A stretch of DNA of 64,000 bases. Origin: Callaeas wilsoni (lineage: Eukaryota; Chordata; Aves; Passeriformes; Callaeidae). The translations under genes and the position numbers were made by a program. The first letter of the stretch is position 1, and the number at the start of each line of letters is the position of its first letter. The notes beneath the pieces were generated by a model, which saw nothing but the letters and a program-made list of their open reading frames with translations, was not told where the DNA came from and ran no database searches. Below are positions 48,701-62,363 of this stretch, piece after piece. The stretch covers positions 1 through 64,000 of the forward strand of contig VWPU01002873.1 in the NCBI GenBank assembly GCA_013398955.1. The letters are read 5' to 3'.

Positions 48701-51189
48701 CCCTCTTAATGCAAGAGGCAATTTGATGTAGAAGGAAAAATGCAGTCACTAGAGAAAGGATGTGAAGGAGAGTGCTGTAAAACATTCCCAGCTGCATGTA
48801 TGTAAAGCCAGTTTAGCCAATCCAATAGATGATGAGTGGGGATATAAACCGATCTGCTTCTTGTCCTCTTCCAGGAAATATTAGGTAAAGCAGTAACTGC
48901 ACACTGTGCCCCTTCTTTGCAGTCAGTCTAAGGATGATTTCACAAAGGTACCAGCCTGGGTCCATCTAGAAGAAGCTGAGCTTTGTCCTGGGGGAGTTAA
49001 TGCTTTTTTTTCTCAAGTGCCATTTCAAATATCTGGCAAGAGTGCATTGGCTCTGTGCCTTCTGAATCATGGTCTCCCTGGGAAGGAAGGATGTGGTTAA
49101 GCTCACTGAAGTTGTTTTGTGGACTGCTGAGTGGCTACAGGGCCTTCTATCCCAGGTGCATTTTTATTCTGTTCCCTTTCCTGCAGAATAGCCCAGGTAC
49201 TGTTTTTAATAATTTCTGTGTATTTTGTAAAAGACCTTTTAAATATTGAATACATTTTCATTTCCAGCTGGAAAATTAAAACATAGAAGTATATCATCAC
49301 ATGGTTCATTCAGTCTTGAAGCAATTTTGAAATGTTAACCGGAAAAATCTATCTGCCTTGGAGCATTTTTTACATCAAACATTCCATGAAAATATTTTCC
49401 TGAAACTCTTTAAATATTTCCAAATATTAAAGGAGAAGAGAGATTATTTTCCAAGTATTGGTGATGGGCTAATGCAGATAGTGTCAAGTTCACATTTTTT
49501 TTAAACAAAAAAGTAATATAAGCATTACAATGGGGGAAGGCTGACCAACATCACTTGTCACTGGCACATGCTGACACACTGCTGATGCCAATTCACATTC
49601 TGACAGAGGTGTTGTAGACACCAAATTATCAGACTTTGTTGGTAAGCACTTTGTCATGCAGAGACAAGAACCAAAGAGAAGTAAACAAGTAGCGCATGAG
49701 TAGTTTTGGAAATAAATATACAGGTGGGTATATCCTTCCTTCCCCATACCATTCCCTCCTCAGCCCCGTCTTGGTTTAGCTTTTGAAATGATTTCTTGTA
49801 GCCATGCCTTCATTGCCCTTTTTAGGGCTGGGGAAGAGCAAATGGTGGTGATTGGAAGAGGAATAATCATCTTTTCCCTTCAAGACAGGATGAGTTCCCA
49901 AAGAGGGAAGACTTTTCATTCCTATAGTGTGTGTAGTCCCGGTGTATATATGTTTAGGATGTACTATTGGCTCTATATCTATCAGATAATAAAACTCATC
50001 TTGGATCAACATTAAGGTTAGCTTAGTGCCCTCTAGAAATTTACTGGGCAGAGGTTTATTCTTGGAGTTTATTGTGGTTCTGAACCTAAATGCTTTCTTT
50101 ACATCCTTCCTTGCCTTTTGTAGTTTTTGTCTGGGTAATTCTTATCCCTGTCCTCCAGCTGGAGAAGCAAAGTCAAGCACTTCCTAATTCCTGCCTATGG
50201 ATTTAAAAGATCTCTGCTTCTTTTAGTGGAGGACTCAGAGATCTGAAGCCCTCATCCTCATCATATCCCTCTCTATGTTTATGATAGCTTTATAGCTGTA
50301 TTCCAGAAAAAAAATAAAAAAGTATTCTGGTGGACTTCTACTTGGAGGTGAGCCCAAGTGAGTAGAGCTGGATTGAAAAGATGTTAATCCTAGAGCACAT
50401 ACTACTTTCCTAGGATGGTGCCTGTCTTGCCTTAAGACTATGGTTTCCAGTCTAATTGCAAGACAACAGCTCCAACACTTCTGTGTAGTAGAAATTCCTT
50501 CGGTAAGCCTGGGTTGTGTAACACCTCATGTTTACAGGTCTGAATGCTAGGCTCTAGTATTTGCTGTGCATCAGTGTCATTGGGACAGCCCTACTGAGCT
50601 GGGCAGCTGGGTCGCTAAGGTAGCAAAGCAGCATCTCAGTCAACTCAGATAATACTCAAGAACAAAAACTCATTCAGAACAGTCCTTGACGCAGCCATTT
50701 TTTCCATCCTCAGCCGGATGTTTTGCAGGACATGCTATCATTTCACCTTTCCTGCAACCAGGGTTCTCAGTACAGATGTATGTGGATTTTTCTGCCTTTG
50801 AGAAAAAAGACTTCCAGAAGACTGTGACAACTAACTGGTACTATGTGTGTGATACAAGTTTTACTGATCATTTGTAGGAGTCAATGTATGCAAACCATAG
50901 TCTGAGACACTTTTCACAAATCTCTGAGCATAAAAGAGGTTTTGAATGTTGAAGTATTGAAGCGTTCCTGCAGTTTAGGTGCTATCCTGCTACATGGACA
51001 AGATATTGTAGCTGGTGTGTGATGCATCTTTCTTAGATGTCACACGCTGCCAATTCACAGAGCAGCTCAGAGAAGCAGCCTGCAATTTCTTAGCCTCCTC
51101 ATCTTGTGCCTAGGCACTGCAAGATGCCTCTGTGTATGTTTAGGTTTTTTGGTTTGTGAAGGATGAAAAGCTTAAGAATGTCAACATGT

Positions 51190-51347
51190 CCAGAGAAGCT
51201 GTGGATGCCCCATCCCTGGAGCTGGTCAAGGCCAGGTTGGATGGGGCTTTGAGCAACTGGTGTGGCAGAAGGTGTCCCTGCCCATGGCAGGGTTTGGAAC
51301 TAGATGATCTTCAAGGTCACTTCCAACCCTAAGCATGCTATGATTCC
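51190..51347 (+). mobile_element. CR1 LINE, short 3' end fragment (type B terminus)
   Basis: The segment starts CCAGAGAAGCTGTGGATGCC and contains CCATCCCTGGAGCTGGTCAA and TGTCCCTGCCCATGGCAGGG. It ends GTCACTTCCAACCCTAAGCA then TGCTATGATTCCC. It is 5'-truncated to about 158 bp, little diverged, and sense relative to MYO3B. Confidence 0.93.
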
Positions 51348-54300
51348 CAAAAATTTGTCTTAATGCAAGCTTTGACTTACAAAGTGAAGAACAAAGGTAT
51401 CTTTGAGGAATGCAGGAAATAATAAGCCTGTGTTTTATTTAATCATAGTTAAAGGAAAATTAAATGGAAAATTTTGATTTGATTTCAGCATATTGCCTAG
51501 TTCCCTCGACCAACCAAATCGGGGACAAAGACTTTTCTGCCTTTATTCCCATTTCACAGCAATATTTCTGCTAAATGAACTTTTTTAGTGACTTGATTGA
51601 TCTCATCTCATATCTGCTACAATTTTTTATCTTTCTCTGATACCGGTCATGAATATACCTTTTAAATACCCGCCTCTGTTGATGGACTTCAGCTGAACTG
51701 AAAAATCTAGACATCATTTCATAGGTCATTTTTCAGTGGAAATGCCAGTTGCTGCAGTGTTACTCCCTCCAATGTTCACAGGTAATTCCTGTTACTAGCA
51801 CCACAATTGGGTAAAACACAAAAAAAAAATGCAAAGATGTCTCTTCCTAGCAGGCTGGGGATGGCATGGTATTTAACACAAATTTTAAAGAAGTATGAAC
51901 AAGAATACTAATGCATAACATTTAATAACATATAATTTCAAAACTGTATAAAAACAAAATAGGTCAATTAATACAGCTAATTACTAGCACCTGAAGCAGA
52001 CTAGAGATGGCAAAAATTAAGCAAATTACTAAACATCTTAAATGACCTGTAAAATCAGCATTGAGCTTCACTTTAATGACCAGGCAAATAGCAATATATT
52101 CCGTCTTTGGGGCATCTGAAGTTTGGAACAACCCATCAAATAAGGAGTATAAGAATAAGGGTTGTGAGAAAAGTTTTCCTTTCCTGTGCAAACAGAGGTA
52201 TTGTAGTGCAATATTACATCCATATAAGTCAGTGATGAAAACTGCAAGTGAGTACCTTAGCTCTAGGTAGCTTGGCTTTCCAGAGCTGTGAGGAGTCAAC
52301 AGAACTGTGACTGCTTAATTACTTACAGTAGTTTGTTCACCTAGGCAGTTACCTACTCAATCTTGAGTAATGCAGCCACCCAACATATGACAAAATTCCA
52401 ATAATAATTAGTATATCACAATTTAGTTCAGAGCATTTGGATATGAGACGCTTTCATTGCTGGATAGATGTTTAAGCACTGGTGTTCAGCACGCTTACAA
52501 AATCTGTTCACTAAGAGGGTAAAACCTGTTGCCAGATTTTGCAGGCTTTTTCCTCTTTCACTCTCTCATCCAGGAACTGGGTAAGGATAGGCATAGGACC
52601 AAGAATTACAAGTGGAAATCCTGTATCTCAAAAATCTAAGGGCTGTAAAGGTGTCACCAAAAACTGCTGCAGAGCATAATTGCCCTGAGGATGCCTTATC
52701 GGCACCAGCATGTAGCTTGCTATGTATGAAACTTATAAAGCAATTCCAGCTATGTTGCTGTCCTAGTATGACTCAGAAAGCTGAGCACATGCCTCCTTTA
52801 CCATGGAGCACTCTACAGGGGAAGCATGCCCTGAGTGGACTCAACCAAGGAGAAGAGATGAGGATGATCCTATGGATCAGCAATTATAATTACCCAGAAA
52901 ATGATCAAAAAACATTGTTGGTACTGCTTCAAGCCATGGGTAAAATGGCAACTGCAGTGAAGCTGCTTCATAGTCTTCTCTTTTCTGTGTATGGAGGGAA
53001 GATTCTAGTCCTTCCTTCAGTCCTCGCAGGCAAATCTCAGTCACTTGGAATTTGTTCAGGAGAAGGGTGAATTTTACCCTGAAGGAATTAGGAAGCATTA
53101 TAGATTCAACATATGGGACCATATGTCATTGTATTGTTTCCAAATGTTTCTTTTTTAGCTTTTTCCCTCCATTGCAAACAGATTATTTCACCACACATTG
53201 TCTAGAGAAGAAGGGGGTTTCATATTCCCATTTCTTTCCTTTAGCCACTATTAAATCTATATCAGTTTCGTAATACTGTTTTTCAGCATTATTTCATCCT
53301 TTGTTTCAAACATGCACACCATAAGCGTGGTTTGAGGCAAGTGCTTTTAATATGTTGTTCAGGCACTGACAAAGTCAATGGCAGACACAGAGAGTACAAG
53401 CAGAGATGGTCCTAAACCAGACTATTCCACTTCTTTATAAGGTTGTTCAAAATCAAACCAAGCCTTTTTGCTTGACCCTTAATAGCAGGAAACCAGCACT
53501 GATATTTGATTTTGGGTCTAATTAAACTAAAATTGGAGACGTGTGGATTCTGCCCTCTATGTGCTATGCAGATCAATATGCTCATGTAATGTAAATTGAG
53601 CTGCTCTGTATCGCCCTCTTTTCCTGTGATTTTCTGCTCCAGCCTTGGAGAAGAGCTCTGGTGTCCAGTGACATCTGTTCTAAATCATGTTTTGGAAAAA
53701 ATTTAAGTACAGAAAACTTGAGGTCAGGCCCAGACAAAGCACTGGGCTAGCTCCCAAGACCTCTCTGCATCTGGGTTTGTTTGATGTCAGGAAGGCTGTC
53801 CACAGAGTCTTCAGTGATGGTAGCAAGAGACCCTTCATTTAAGGCTTTCCATGGATTTTTGCACAGGTATTGTAAGTATTAAAACCTTTTGATGAGCTGC
53901 CTGTCTATAAAAATCTGTGGCTGGCTGGGTGCTTGCCTCTTCTGAAAAGGAGAATGTTCTGAGAAGCACAAATTGTTCATCCTGTCCAAATGAGTGGAGA
54001 TGGTCTTCTGTGACCTTCTCCAGCCTCAGCCACTCTCATACTTGTCATGGTTTTTATAATTAGTTTTTGTTTGTGTCTAATTCTGGTAGTGTTCGGTTGC
54101 CTGTCTGCATAGGCCTGCATAGTTCCCAGACCTTTAATTTATCAGAATTGATAGATTTAAAAGGGGCAAAATTTTGCTGGGCAGTGATAGCTTCACGTTG
54201 GACTACCTGAAGGCAACATTGCAGACGCAAGTGCTGAAGGCCACATTCATAAAAGAGTTGAAGTGCCTAAAATAGTCTGTTGAATTGTACAGAGCAGGCA

Positions 54301-56910
54301 TCAGCAGACCTTAGATTCATGGGTATGTTAGAAAATTGCCCTAGGTATGGGATAGTAAACTTCTCTGTAAGCTTGATAGATGTGCTTTTTGTTTTCCTAT
54401 TCTAGGGCCTTTTGGCACGGCTCTGGGCATTATTGTTTCCCTAAGATCAATAACTGTGAAAATCAAGCTCAGTTGGAAAAGCCACAGAGAAGCAGAGACT
54501 TCTTAACTAGAAAACAGCTTTACAATGTGGAGTTGGCATAAATTTTACATTTTTATTGAGTGTGTATTTACCAATTAGTCAGCAGCCTGAGCCAGTGGGT
54601 TTAATGAACTTTGTGTGATTTATGCATAGCTTTTATTAATTGTGCCAATAGGGATAAACATTGGATACAAATAGATGCAGATGTCTTACTTCTTTCTCCT
54701 TTAAGTAATACTATTTCTTGTCATTAAATTACTTTATTTTTATTTTTATCTATGTGTTAGAAAGTGATAGTTTCTTACCTTCCATACTACTGTCCTTCCA
54801 AAGGTAAGACTCAAAACTTTCACCGAGCCATATTCTCACTGGTCTGGGCTATGCCCGAGGCCAATACAGAAGTTCGGAGAAGAAAGCATTTTCTCCTTCT
54901 CCCCTTTCTCCCATCAGTGGAATGTACATTAAATAGTAAGTAGGCCACAGAAACACAGAGCATGTGAATGACTTGAGATCCTTGTAATTTGAGCAGTCAG
55001 AGAGAAAGGGGGCCAGCACCTGGCTTTCAATCTCTGTTTCAATGAATATTTAACTACTTTATGTAAAGTGGGACACTTTCAACAAATGAGGCTGAGAGAA
55101 ACCTACCTAAGAATATTTTCTAACCCAGCAGTTAGGCTACTCTCCTGAGAAGCATGATGTTTGGGTTCAAGTCCCTGTATCAAATCACTTGAAGGAGGTG
55201 CTTGAAGCTACATCTTTCACAACCTAAGAACATGGCCTAATCACTGAGTTTTTGGATATCAGGGGTGGCAGCACTACCTCCTCTGTTTTGGGAAAGGAGT
55301 CCCCTTGTGACAAAATCAAAATGTTTTGTTTTTTGAGATGCCAGAATGAATTCTTTCAACATCTCTGAAGTTTTTTCATGTTATTTCAGCTGAAACTGTT
55401 AGTTACTATGACCTGAATTCACAAAAATAAAGTTTCTGTTGCCCTAAAATTCCAGTATTAGTGAGGGAACAAACTGATAAAAAAGAAGCCTCATTAACTT
55501 CTAACTTAGGTTAGACACTCTACAGTTGTCTGGTCATGGCACTTCCTGAATAGGGCCCATCAATGGCTATGCTTTATGGGGTTTTTTGGGGTGCTTCCCT
55601 TCCACATAGGTGAAAGTTCCTCCCCTTTAGAAGTAAGGAGGACTGTGATCTTGAGTACTCAGAACTGAAAGATTGAAATTATCCTGCTGCAGAATGCTAA
55701 TGGCCAAAAAGCAGGAATACCTTTCAAAAATCTGTAGGCATTTTCATCCATAAAATGCCATTTGGAACTTAAAAAACTAAATACTAGGCTGTTTTTAAAG
55801 ATAAAATCTCTTATGCACATTGGCAAATGTAGTGAGATCATTTTATTGACTTCATGTGCTACTTCAATAGTTTCTCATCTTCAAATGCCATCTTTTGATA
55901 CCATTAAAAAAAAAACCAAAACAACAACCTAGAATCCAAAACATAGTTTTTGTGATGTCATTGACTTTTTTCCCCTCACTGAGTATGGACAATAAGCATA
56001 TTTTTCTGATATTCTAAGTTAAATTGCCATAGTTCTATTTTTATTAGATGTAAGAAATATGTTTGGGTGCCATCATAGTTACACTTGGCAGCAGCAGAGT
56101 ACTTCTTATTCACAGATTTGCCATAAATTCTTTAAAAGGTTAAGAAAAACACAGTTGCAGGCAGGATTTTCGGTTTTGTCCTTTTGTTTCTACATGAAGG
56201 ACAAACTTTGCTGCCTCTTTAGTGGTGTGGTACATGATAGGACATGAAACATCTGCTTCTGACTATTTTCATTCCAGAAACAAAACTAGAAAAGGTGTGC
56301 TCTCTGAGCTGCATGGTCCCTTTGGACTCTCTCTTACCTTGGTGTTTCATTGCAAGGATGAACTCTGATGAGCTCAGCTTTCTTTTGGTGAGCCCAGGTT
56401 CCCAGCTGGTGTTTGGGCGCTCAAGTCTTTCTTGAATAGTGTCACAAGCTACTGCTGTTTCTTCTATAAGAGGAGCAATATATCTTGGAGCTCTTCATAG
56501 TCGGAATTACTCTCTCTTCCTCTCTGTGCGTCGAGCTGCAGTGAAATAAGTAATGATAATGTTTAGAATGTCATCATTAGACATCTAAATGTAATACTTC
56601 AGCAGAGATAACTGGAAAACTCATCCCTCACATTCTGTGTAGGTTCAAACTGTTCTCCTAGTCCTGGCTGTCTGCAGCCATGGAGGAAAGAGAAAGAAGG
56701 ACGAGTGTAATGAAGACATTGGCCCTTTGCTGGCACTGTCAGATGGTACAGGCACCTCCTCCTCACAGGCCACACAGCAGCTGTGTAGCCAGCCTGCCCA
56801 CATCCCACTCCGCAAGGCTTTATGTTGAAACTTGGTAACATGTAAAGCTAAGACTTTATATGCCAAAACAGCTACCTAACAGATTTTGTATCTCTGCACA
56901 AACTTTCCAG
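51348..56910. other. Region downstream of the last assigned MYO3B exon, part 4
   Basis: AT-rich DNA without recognised transposable elements. Splice-competent small segments occur by eye at 54761-54803 (T-rich acceptor, AAG|GTAAGA donor) and 54916-54933 (strong acceptor and donor, 18 nt), neither similar to known MYO3B. A 152-codon open frame at 52612-53070 shows no family resemblance and no splice context. Confidence 0.45.
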
Positions 56911-56954
56911 ATCAAGTCCTAATAGCAGAGATTGCAGAATTCAAAAAAATTATG
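56911..56954 (+). CDS. Candidate small MYO3B tail exon (unproven)
   Basis: A 44-nt segment lies between the acceptor AAACTTTCCAG and the consensus donor ATG|GTAAGT. Entered in phase 1, the phase in which the exon at 29758 leaves, it is open and reads (D)QVLIAEIAEFKKIM, a short amphipathic helix-like stretch, leaving in phase 0. Splice quality and phase fit are the only support. I see no similarity to the human tail, and a 34-kb region will contain some such segments by chance. Confidence 0.22.
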
Positions 56955-58193
56955 GTAAGTGTAAGTAACCTCTCTTATGTATTTTACAAATAAAAGTAAG
57001 GATTTATGGTTCTGTATATATAATATTGTGAACAATGCTAACAAAATGGTGAAAGAACAGTAATTTGTTCAAACACGTGTTATTGGTTGAGAGTAAGAAA
57101 AAGGGATACATCACTAAAAAGAACATATTTTAAAGAATGTTGGTGCCATCTTATGAGGCCTCACATGATCTATCATTATGCAGTGGGATAACACATTGAC
57201 TTCGTGTAGACTGCTGGCATGAATGAGTGTTTGCAGTAAAAACTGAAAATCTTGTTTTCCTGTATGTGGTGTTATAGATAGTTTTCTTCTATTAATTTCC
57301 TTCTTCAGAGAAGAAAAATTATCTTTGGCACCTCATATTTTTGTGTCTGCATTTTGAAGTTACTAATAATGCAAAATGACCTAATCAAAAATGAAATGTG
57401 GGACAAGAGGGACATAATTTTCTGCTGCTCTACCTTGTGAAAGCAAACAATGAACTGTAAGTTAGGCTCCACAAGTCATGCTTCTTTCCTTTTTTCTACA
57501 TTATAATTTAAATGTTTTTCAAAACTCATAGTTTTATAGCTCCCTTTGAAGTAATTTGTGTGGTTTGTACATTATTTGAGAACATAAACTTTGCTGATTA
57601 TCTTCAATTTGCTTCTGTCCACCCAACAGTCTCATATTCATTTAATTTAGACAATGATGAGCAGCTACACATTGATTCATACTCTCCATGAAAGCACAAG
57701 TTATTCTTACATTTATTTTATTGAAGAACCTAGCATAAGAATTTTTCATCAAAAGTTAGCCTTAAGTACTCTTACATATTATTGTGCATTGGTAGAAAGT
57801 ATATGGCTCTCAATTATCTCTGACTTATAACTGCTTTGTGAGTTAATTTGAGTATTGTGTAGATAGACTGAGTGATGAACTGTAAAAATTTATTATATGG
57901 ATGAAGAGAAATGCATATTTCTCTCTGCCCATAGCCTTTTACTTCACAGTGCCCTTTAATAATGAGAATAATAAAGACAGGAGTTAAAATTCTGCTGCAC
58001 ATTTTCATTTTAATCTTATTTCTCTAAGCCATGTTAATATCAAGGTGTTTTCTGATACTTTCCAGTTTTTCCCTTGCATTCATATGCTTAGTGTTGGGGC
58101 TGGCTTCAGAGGAACTAGTTCTAGTAGTGAAGGTGTGCACCCATGTTAGTATTTTCAGGATATGAGCCTTCCTACTGGGGCCAGGGTATTTTC

Positions 58194-58210
58194 ATTATTA
58201 TTATTATTAT
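58194..58210. repeat. (ATT)n microsatellite, about 5.7 units
   Basis: A short uninterrupted ATT run, with nothing further to note. Confidence 0.85.
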
Positions 58211-61200
58211 GGCATTATTTCAGTAGGAGACTTTGATGAATCTGTTCACAGCGGTAAAGCTGATTTTTAGGTTTTGTCTCCATGGGAAAGTTAGTACAGA
58301 GTAAGCTGTAATATAAATTTATGATATAGCAACTCAAGGCATGCCAGTGCTTTGCGAGGCTGCTCAAGCTAGATGTGAATCAGACCCCGGAGGCAGTATA
58401 GCTGGATGAGTGCAGTGCCGTGCCTAAGCTAATTAGTCCTACTGAGAAGTAAGATATGTTATGGAAGAGAGTTATGTTAATATGGCCGTACTTCCTGGCT
58501 ATCCAAAAGAGAAAAATCAGAAGTGGCATTCTGCAGCAATAGGTACACTTGCAATGCACCAGTTTGATCACGTTGTAACTCTGCAGGGTCCTTTTGTAGG
58601 TCATTCACACAAGAAATTAATGCACAGTAGTTAATAAAGTGTTAATTCACAAACTTTGCATACTCTGCAATACCCACAGACCGAAGTACGGAATCAGGAC
58701 ACAAACAGATTTTGCTGTTGGTATATCACAAGCTACTCTATAGGGATACACAATTCAATAGCAGCCAAAAATCTAGTATAGACTTGTAAGAAAGAGATGG
58801 AAAAAAAAATCAGATATCTGTGATAATTAGGAGGTGGAAAACATATCCAAATCAACTCCATTAAAAAATTCCAGAAATCACTTAACATGTATTTTCTGGA
58901 GTGACAAGAAATTCTATGTAGCTGCAGTAACACACCATGGAGGAGCATGATTTTCAAGAAGGGATAAGCTGTAATGGTTTAAAAATCAGCCTTTCCAGTG
59001 CCTCAGCTTGAACCTTGAAATCAATTCTCATTTTGCTAAAGAAGAGTTCATCAAGTTCTGAGGAAGAAAATGTTATCAAAGTCACTTGAATTAGTCATGT
59101 ATTTATGAGAGAAATAAAGAATCTAACTAATTCTGTAGCATTTACCATTTTAAAATAAGCAACACTCAAGTACAAAGATTGTGTTCAGAGGGGAATATAA
59201 TACAGTGAGCTGATATACTTATGCAAGCTGTGCCCTGTCAAGAGCAGTGATTTTAGAACAAAACAACATACTGTCACATAAGCAAGTCAATATAATACCA
59301 GAAGGTCAACTTACTTTATTTGTATATGTGCACATATGTGTCTATCTTCCTCTGCCCCCATGAGCTGAAATCTCCACCAAAATTTTCTTTAGAAGCATTT
59401 AGTAAATACTGGATAAAAATTATACATATTCCGTGTGCTTTTGTCTTTGGCACTCCCCATACTCTTAAGACAGGTGGTATTGCTAAGTACCATGAAATAC
59501 ATAGCTTTAAATTGCTATAGTATTATTGAGATCCCAGGGTTGGAATTCTTTGCAGACCTTCCTCACTTTTCTTTAAACATCTCTTCTGCATTTTCTGAAT
59601 TTACTTTGCTATTGCTGGACACTCCCATTTACTGCTTCAGGATGAAAGATAAGGAACTGCACCACTGAAAATGATGAGCCCTTATTTTTATGTGTCTAGC
59701 ATTCTTCCACTAGATTCATAGTGTAAGTTGTCTGTAAAAGGTTGTGATTTGGATTTGGAAAGAGTACAAAAAACAAACCTAGATGCTCTTTCACAGGTTA
59801 ACAGACATCTTTAAAGCCTGAAGGTTTTTTCTACTCCTGCTTATTTTTCAAAATCTGTCATTGACTGAATAGTTTGTTTATGCTTCTTCAGTATCTGTTT
59901 GTAAATATTCCTTCAGAATTTAGTGGCCTGAGCTTGATCTGAGCTTGAGTTCGGAGATCACTTCTGAACTACCACTAATTGAGGGTGCCAGTAGCACTTA
60001 ACAACCCCTTAAAGAAATGGATTGCTGTAGAACGTAGGTCAGCAGCATTACTTTCCTTTAGGTAGCCAAGATACCTCCTTTACTTCCTACATTTACAAAT
60101 GTCAGAACAAAGTACTGTAGCAACACCAGGAAGCAAATATCTAACTAGTGGTATTTTTACAAGTTTCTGTCAAGCTTTCTTTCATACCTCCTTTAAAAGT
60201 TACTGCTGCCAACTACCTTGAATTCAGAAAAAGACCTTCTTTCTTAATGAAGAAATCTACTGAGAGTTTTATCTTGGGCTTCTACCATTTATTCTTTGAA
60301 ATATATGCTGAATCTGCTACACTCAAATTTGAGATACTAGTTGTATCAATATGGACCCATGGTTTCAAGCCTTTAGATATGCAAATTGTGTTTCTGTAAC
60401 GAACAAAACCTTAGAGACCATGCTGTTGTGGTTCCACGGAGCCTTTATTGCGCCTCATCATTATGCTAAATTAATACAAATTTCCTGTGTGTCCAGAATT
60501 CAAAGTCAATCAAGTGGCTTAATCTCTGAGGGCATGGGATAAAAATGCTATTATTACAGTTTGGAAGAAGGTGAGGGATTACCTCTAAATGTATCCAGGC
60601 TATATGCTACAACAGCAACTCTGAAACACAGGCCATTATGAACCACATCTTAATAGAGTGTGAACTTGCAGATTCCCTCCTGCCCTACTTTTGATCACAC
60701 AGACTAACTCCCCACAATTCTATGATGCATTTTTGGCAAATTCAGTAGTTGGCTCTGTAGAGAAGCAGTATTAGGAAGGTATTTGTGATTTGTTACTCTT
60801 CTTTAATGCACTGAATGTTTTGACTATTTTTAAAAGTTCATCTCACTGTTTACTTTTCATGTTTGTTTCATCTTTTCCCCATATGCTTTGCTTTTCTTAG
60901 CTAGAATCCACAAGATGAACCAGTGCCAAGTGTCCAGTGAGTTTTCTGAAGCATATTAGCACATGAGATGCAGCTCTTAAGATCCACAATCTGCAGTTTG
61001 AAAACTTGTGTGTTAGTAGCTCCAACTGTGTTTTGGAGACTATCTCTAAAATTGATGATACTGTCATGTTATTTAGGATTTGTACTTTAAAGTTGCCAAA
61101 GCCATTTATTTAATCATATTGACTAAATTATCATCCTAATTCTTCTTTGGAGAAATAGCTGCCATCTTATTGTGCAGAAGTATTATGAGTTGCTCCATTG

Positions 61201-61856
61201 TTGATGTTGTGTTAGTGAGAATTTTTTTGATATCTTTTGTTTCTGAGCAATTTTGAAAATTTCTCATACCTCCAACATGGTGCATGGTTTTACTTTGGAA
61301 GACAGGGAAGAACAAAATATTCACTGGAGATTCTTTCTAATCCTATTTTCTTTAACTTCACTAAGTAAATCAACTGCATCAACAGTCTGAGTCCCAACCA
61401 TGGCATAATGCTGATGAGACAAGCTTGCATCATGGCAAACCTCTGAGTGCATGATGCCTGTGGAGGTGTCCTTAGGGTAGATGTTTCTACTACAGGACTA
61501 GTACCTCGATAAAAACTCATGGAGAAGGGAAAATAGGGCATGTGCAGAAAACTGGAGAATTCCTGGCTTTCCTTTGTATTCATCTTTGCGCAGAATTTCA
61601 GCTTCAGCCTTCCAGAAGCTCAGGCTGATCTGGTGCACTGCTAACAAAGAGGCAAGTGTAATACAACCTTCCTGCCATAAACAGTTAAAGTTGATCTTGC
61701 AATATCTTTACAGTGAAGATTCTGATATTTGCCTTGTGAGAAGTTACCTCAGCTTCCATTTCAGGTGCTTCTTAGGGATTTGTTCTGCTTGAATTTATTT
61801 ATTTTAAGTTGATCTCTTTCCTGGTCATTTAAATATTAGCAACCTTACACAAAAAT

Positions 61857-61875
61857 TAAATAAATAAATAAATAA
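61857..61875. repeat. (TAAA)n microsatellite, about 5 units
   Basis: A short TAAA run followed by A- and T-rich sequence to about 61890. Confidence 0.8.
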
Positions 61876-62363
61876 TTTTTTCAAAAAAATAAATCAACAA
61901 ACTTTAAAACCCACCCACACATAAAAAAGAACATTTCCAGTCCCATCCAAATCTATTTATCCTAATTTTCTCTCTCTCACAGTAACCAAGAGGAAAAGCC
62001 TAGGATATAGTACAAAAGTAGGGCAAGCAGAGATATTTGCCCAGAACACTCTCCAGCCAAACATGGTTTGTGGCTCAGGGATGTCTTGATCTGGAAGTGA
62101 TCTCTTCGTAATGAATTGCTCTCGGCAGGCTTTTCTGCTGTTAAGTTCTTCATTAACTTTATAGATCATACAGCATTGCTCAAACAGTGAGAGGGACATC
62201 ACTTAACTCACATGATAATGTGAGATAGGTATTTTTTGTCACCTGGTGGCTATTGTATTAACCAGGACCTCTAGAACTAGGAAATAGGCTGTGATATGTA
62301 GTAATTCCAGCATATCTGGAATGACCTGGTTTTCATCAGTAACTGTCTCTTCTGAAAAGATCG

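Larger units (their letters stand above)
42408..51189. other. Region downstream of the last assigned MYO3B exon, part 3
   Basis: This is 8.8 kb of mostly unremarkable AT-rich DNA. Visible items are a perfect 11-bp hairpin at 43979-44005 and a 27-base T run at 45677-45703. Open frames are short and lack splice support or similarity. No transposable element is recognised. Confidence 0.5.
56955..62363. other. Region downstream of the last assigned MYO3B exon, part 5
   Basis: AT-rich DNA with a small (ATT)n repeat at 58194-58210 and a (TAAA)n repeat at 61857-61875. No exon, RNA gene or transposable element is recognised. Confidence 0.5.

Noticed and set aside
52612..53070. 152-codon + strand open frame
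   Set aside because: No family resemblance, no signal or domain. It contains a CPEDAL string that superficially recalls the MYO3B C-terminal SPED motif, but the surrounding residues do not match.
54761..54803. 43-nt segment with strong splice borders
   Set aside because: It can be entered in phase 1 but shows no similarity to MYO3B and then conflicts with the phase of the candidate at 56911; likely chance.
54916..54933. 18-nt microexon-like segment with pyrimidine-rich acceptor and GTAAGT donor
   Set aside because: Too short to judge; frame and similarity give no support.
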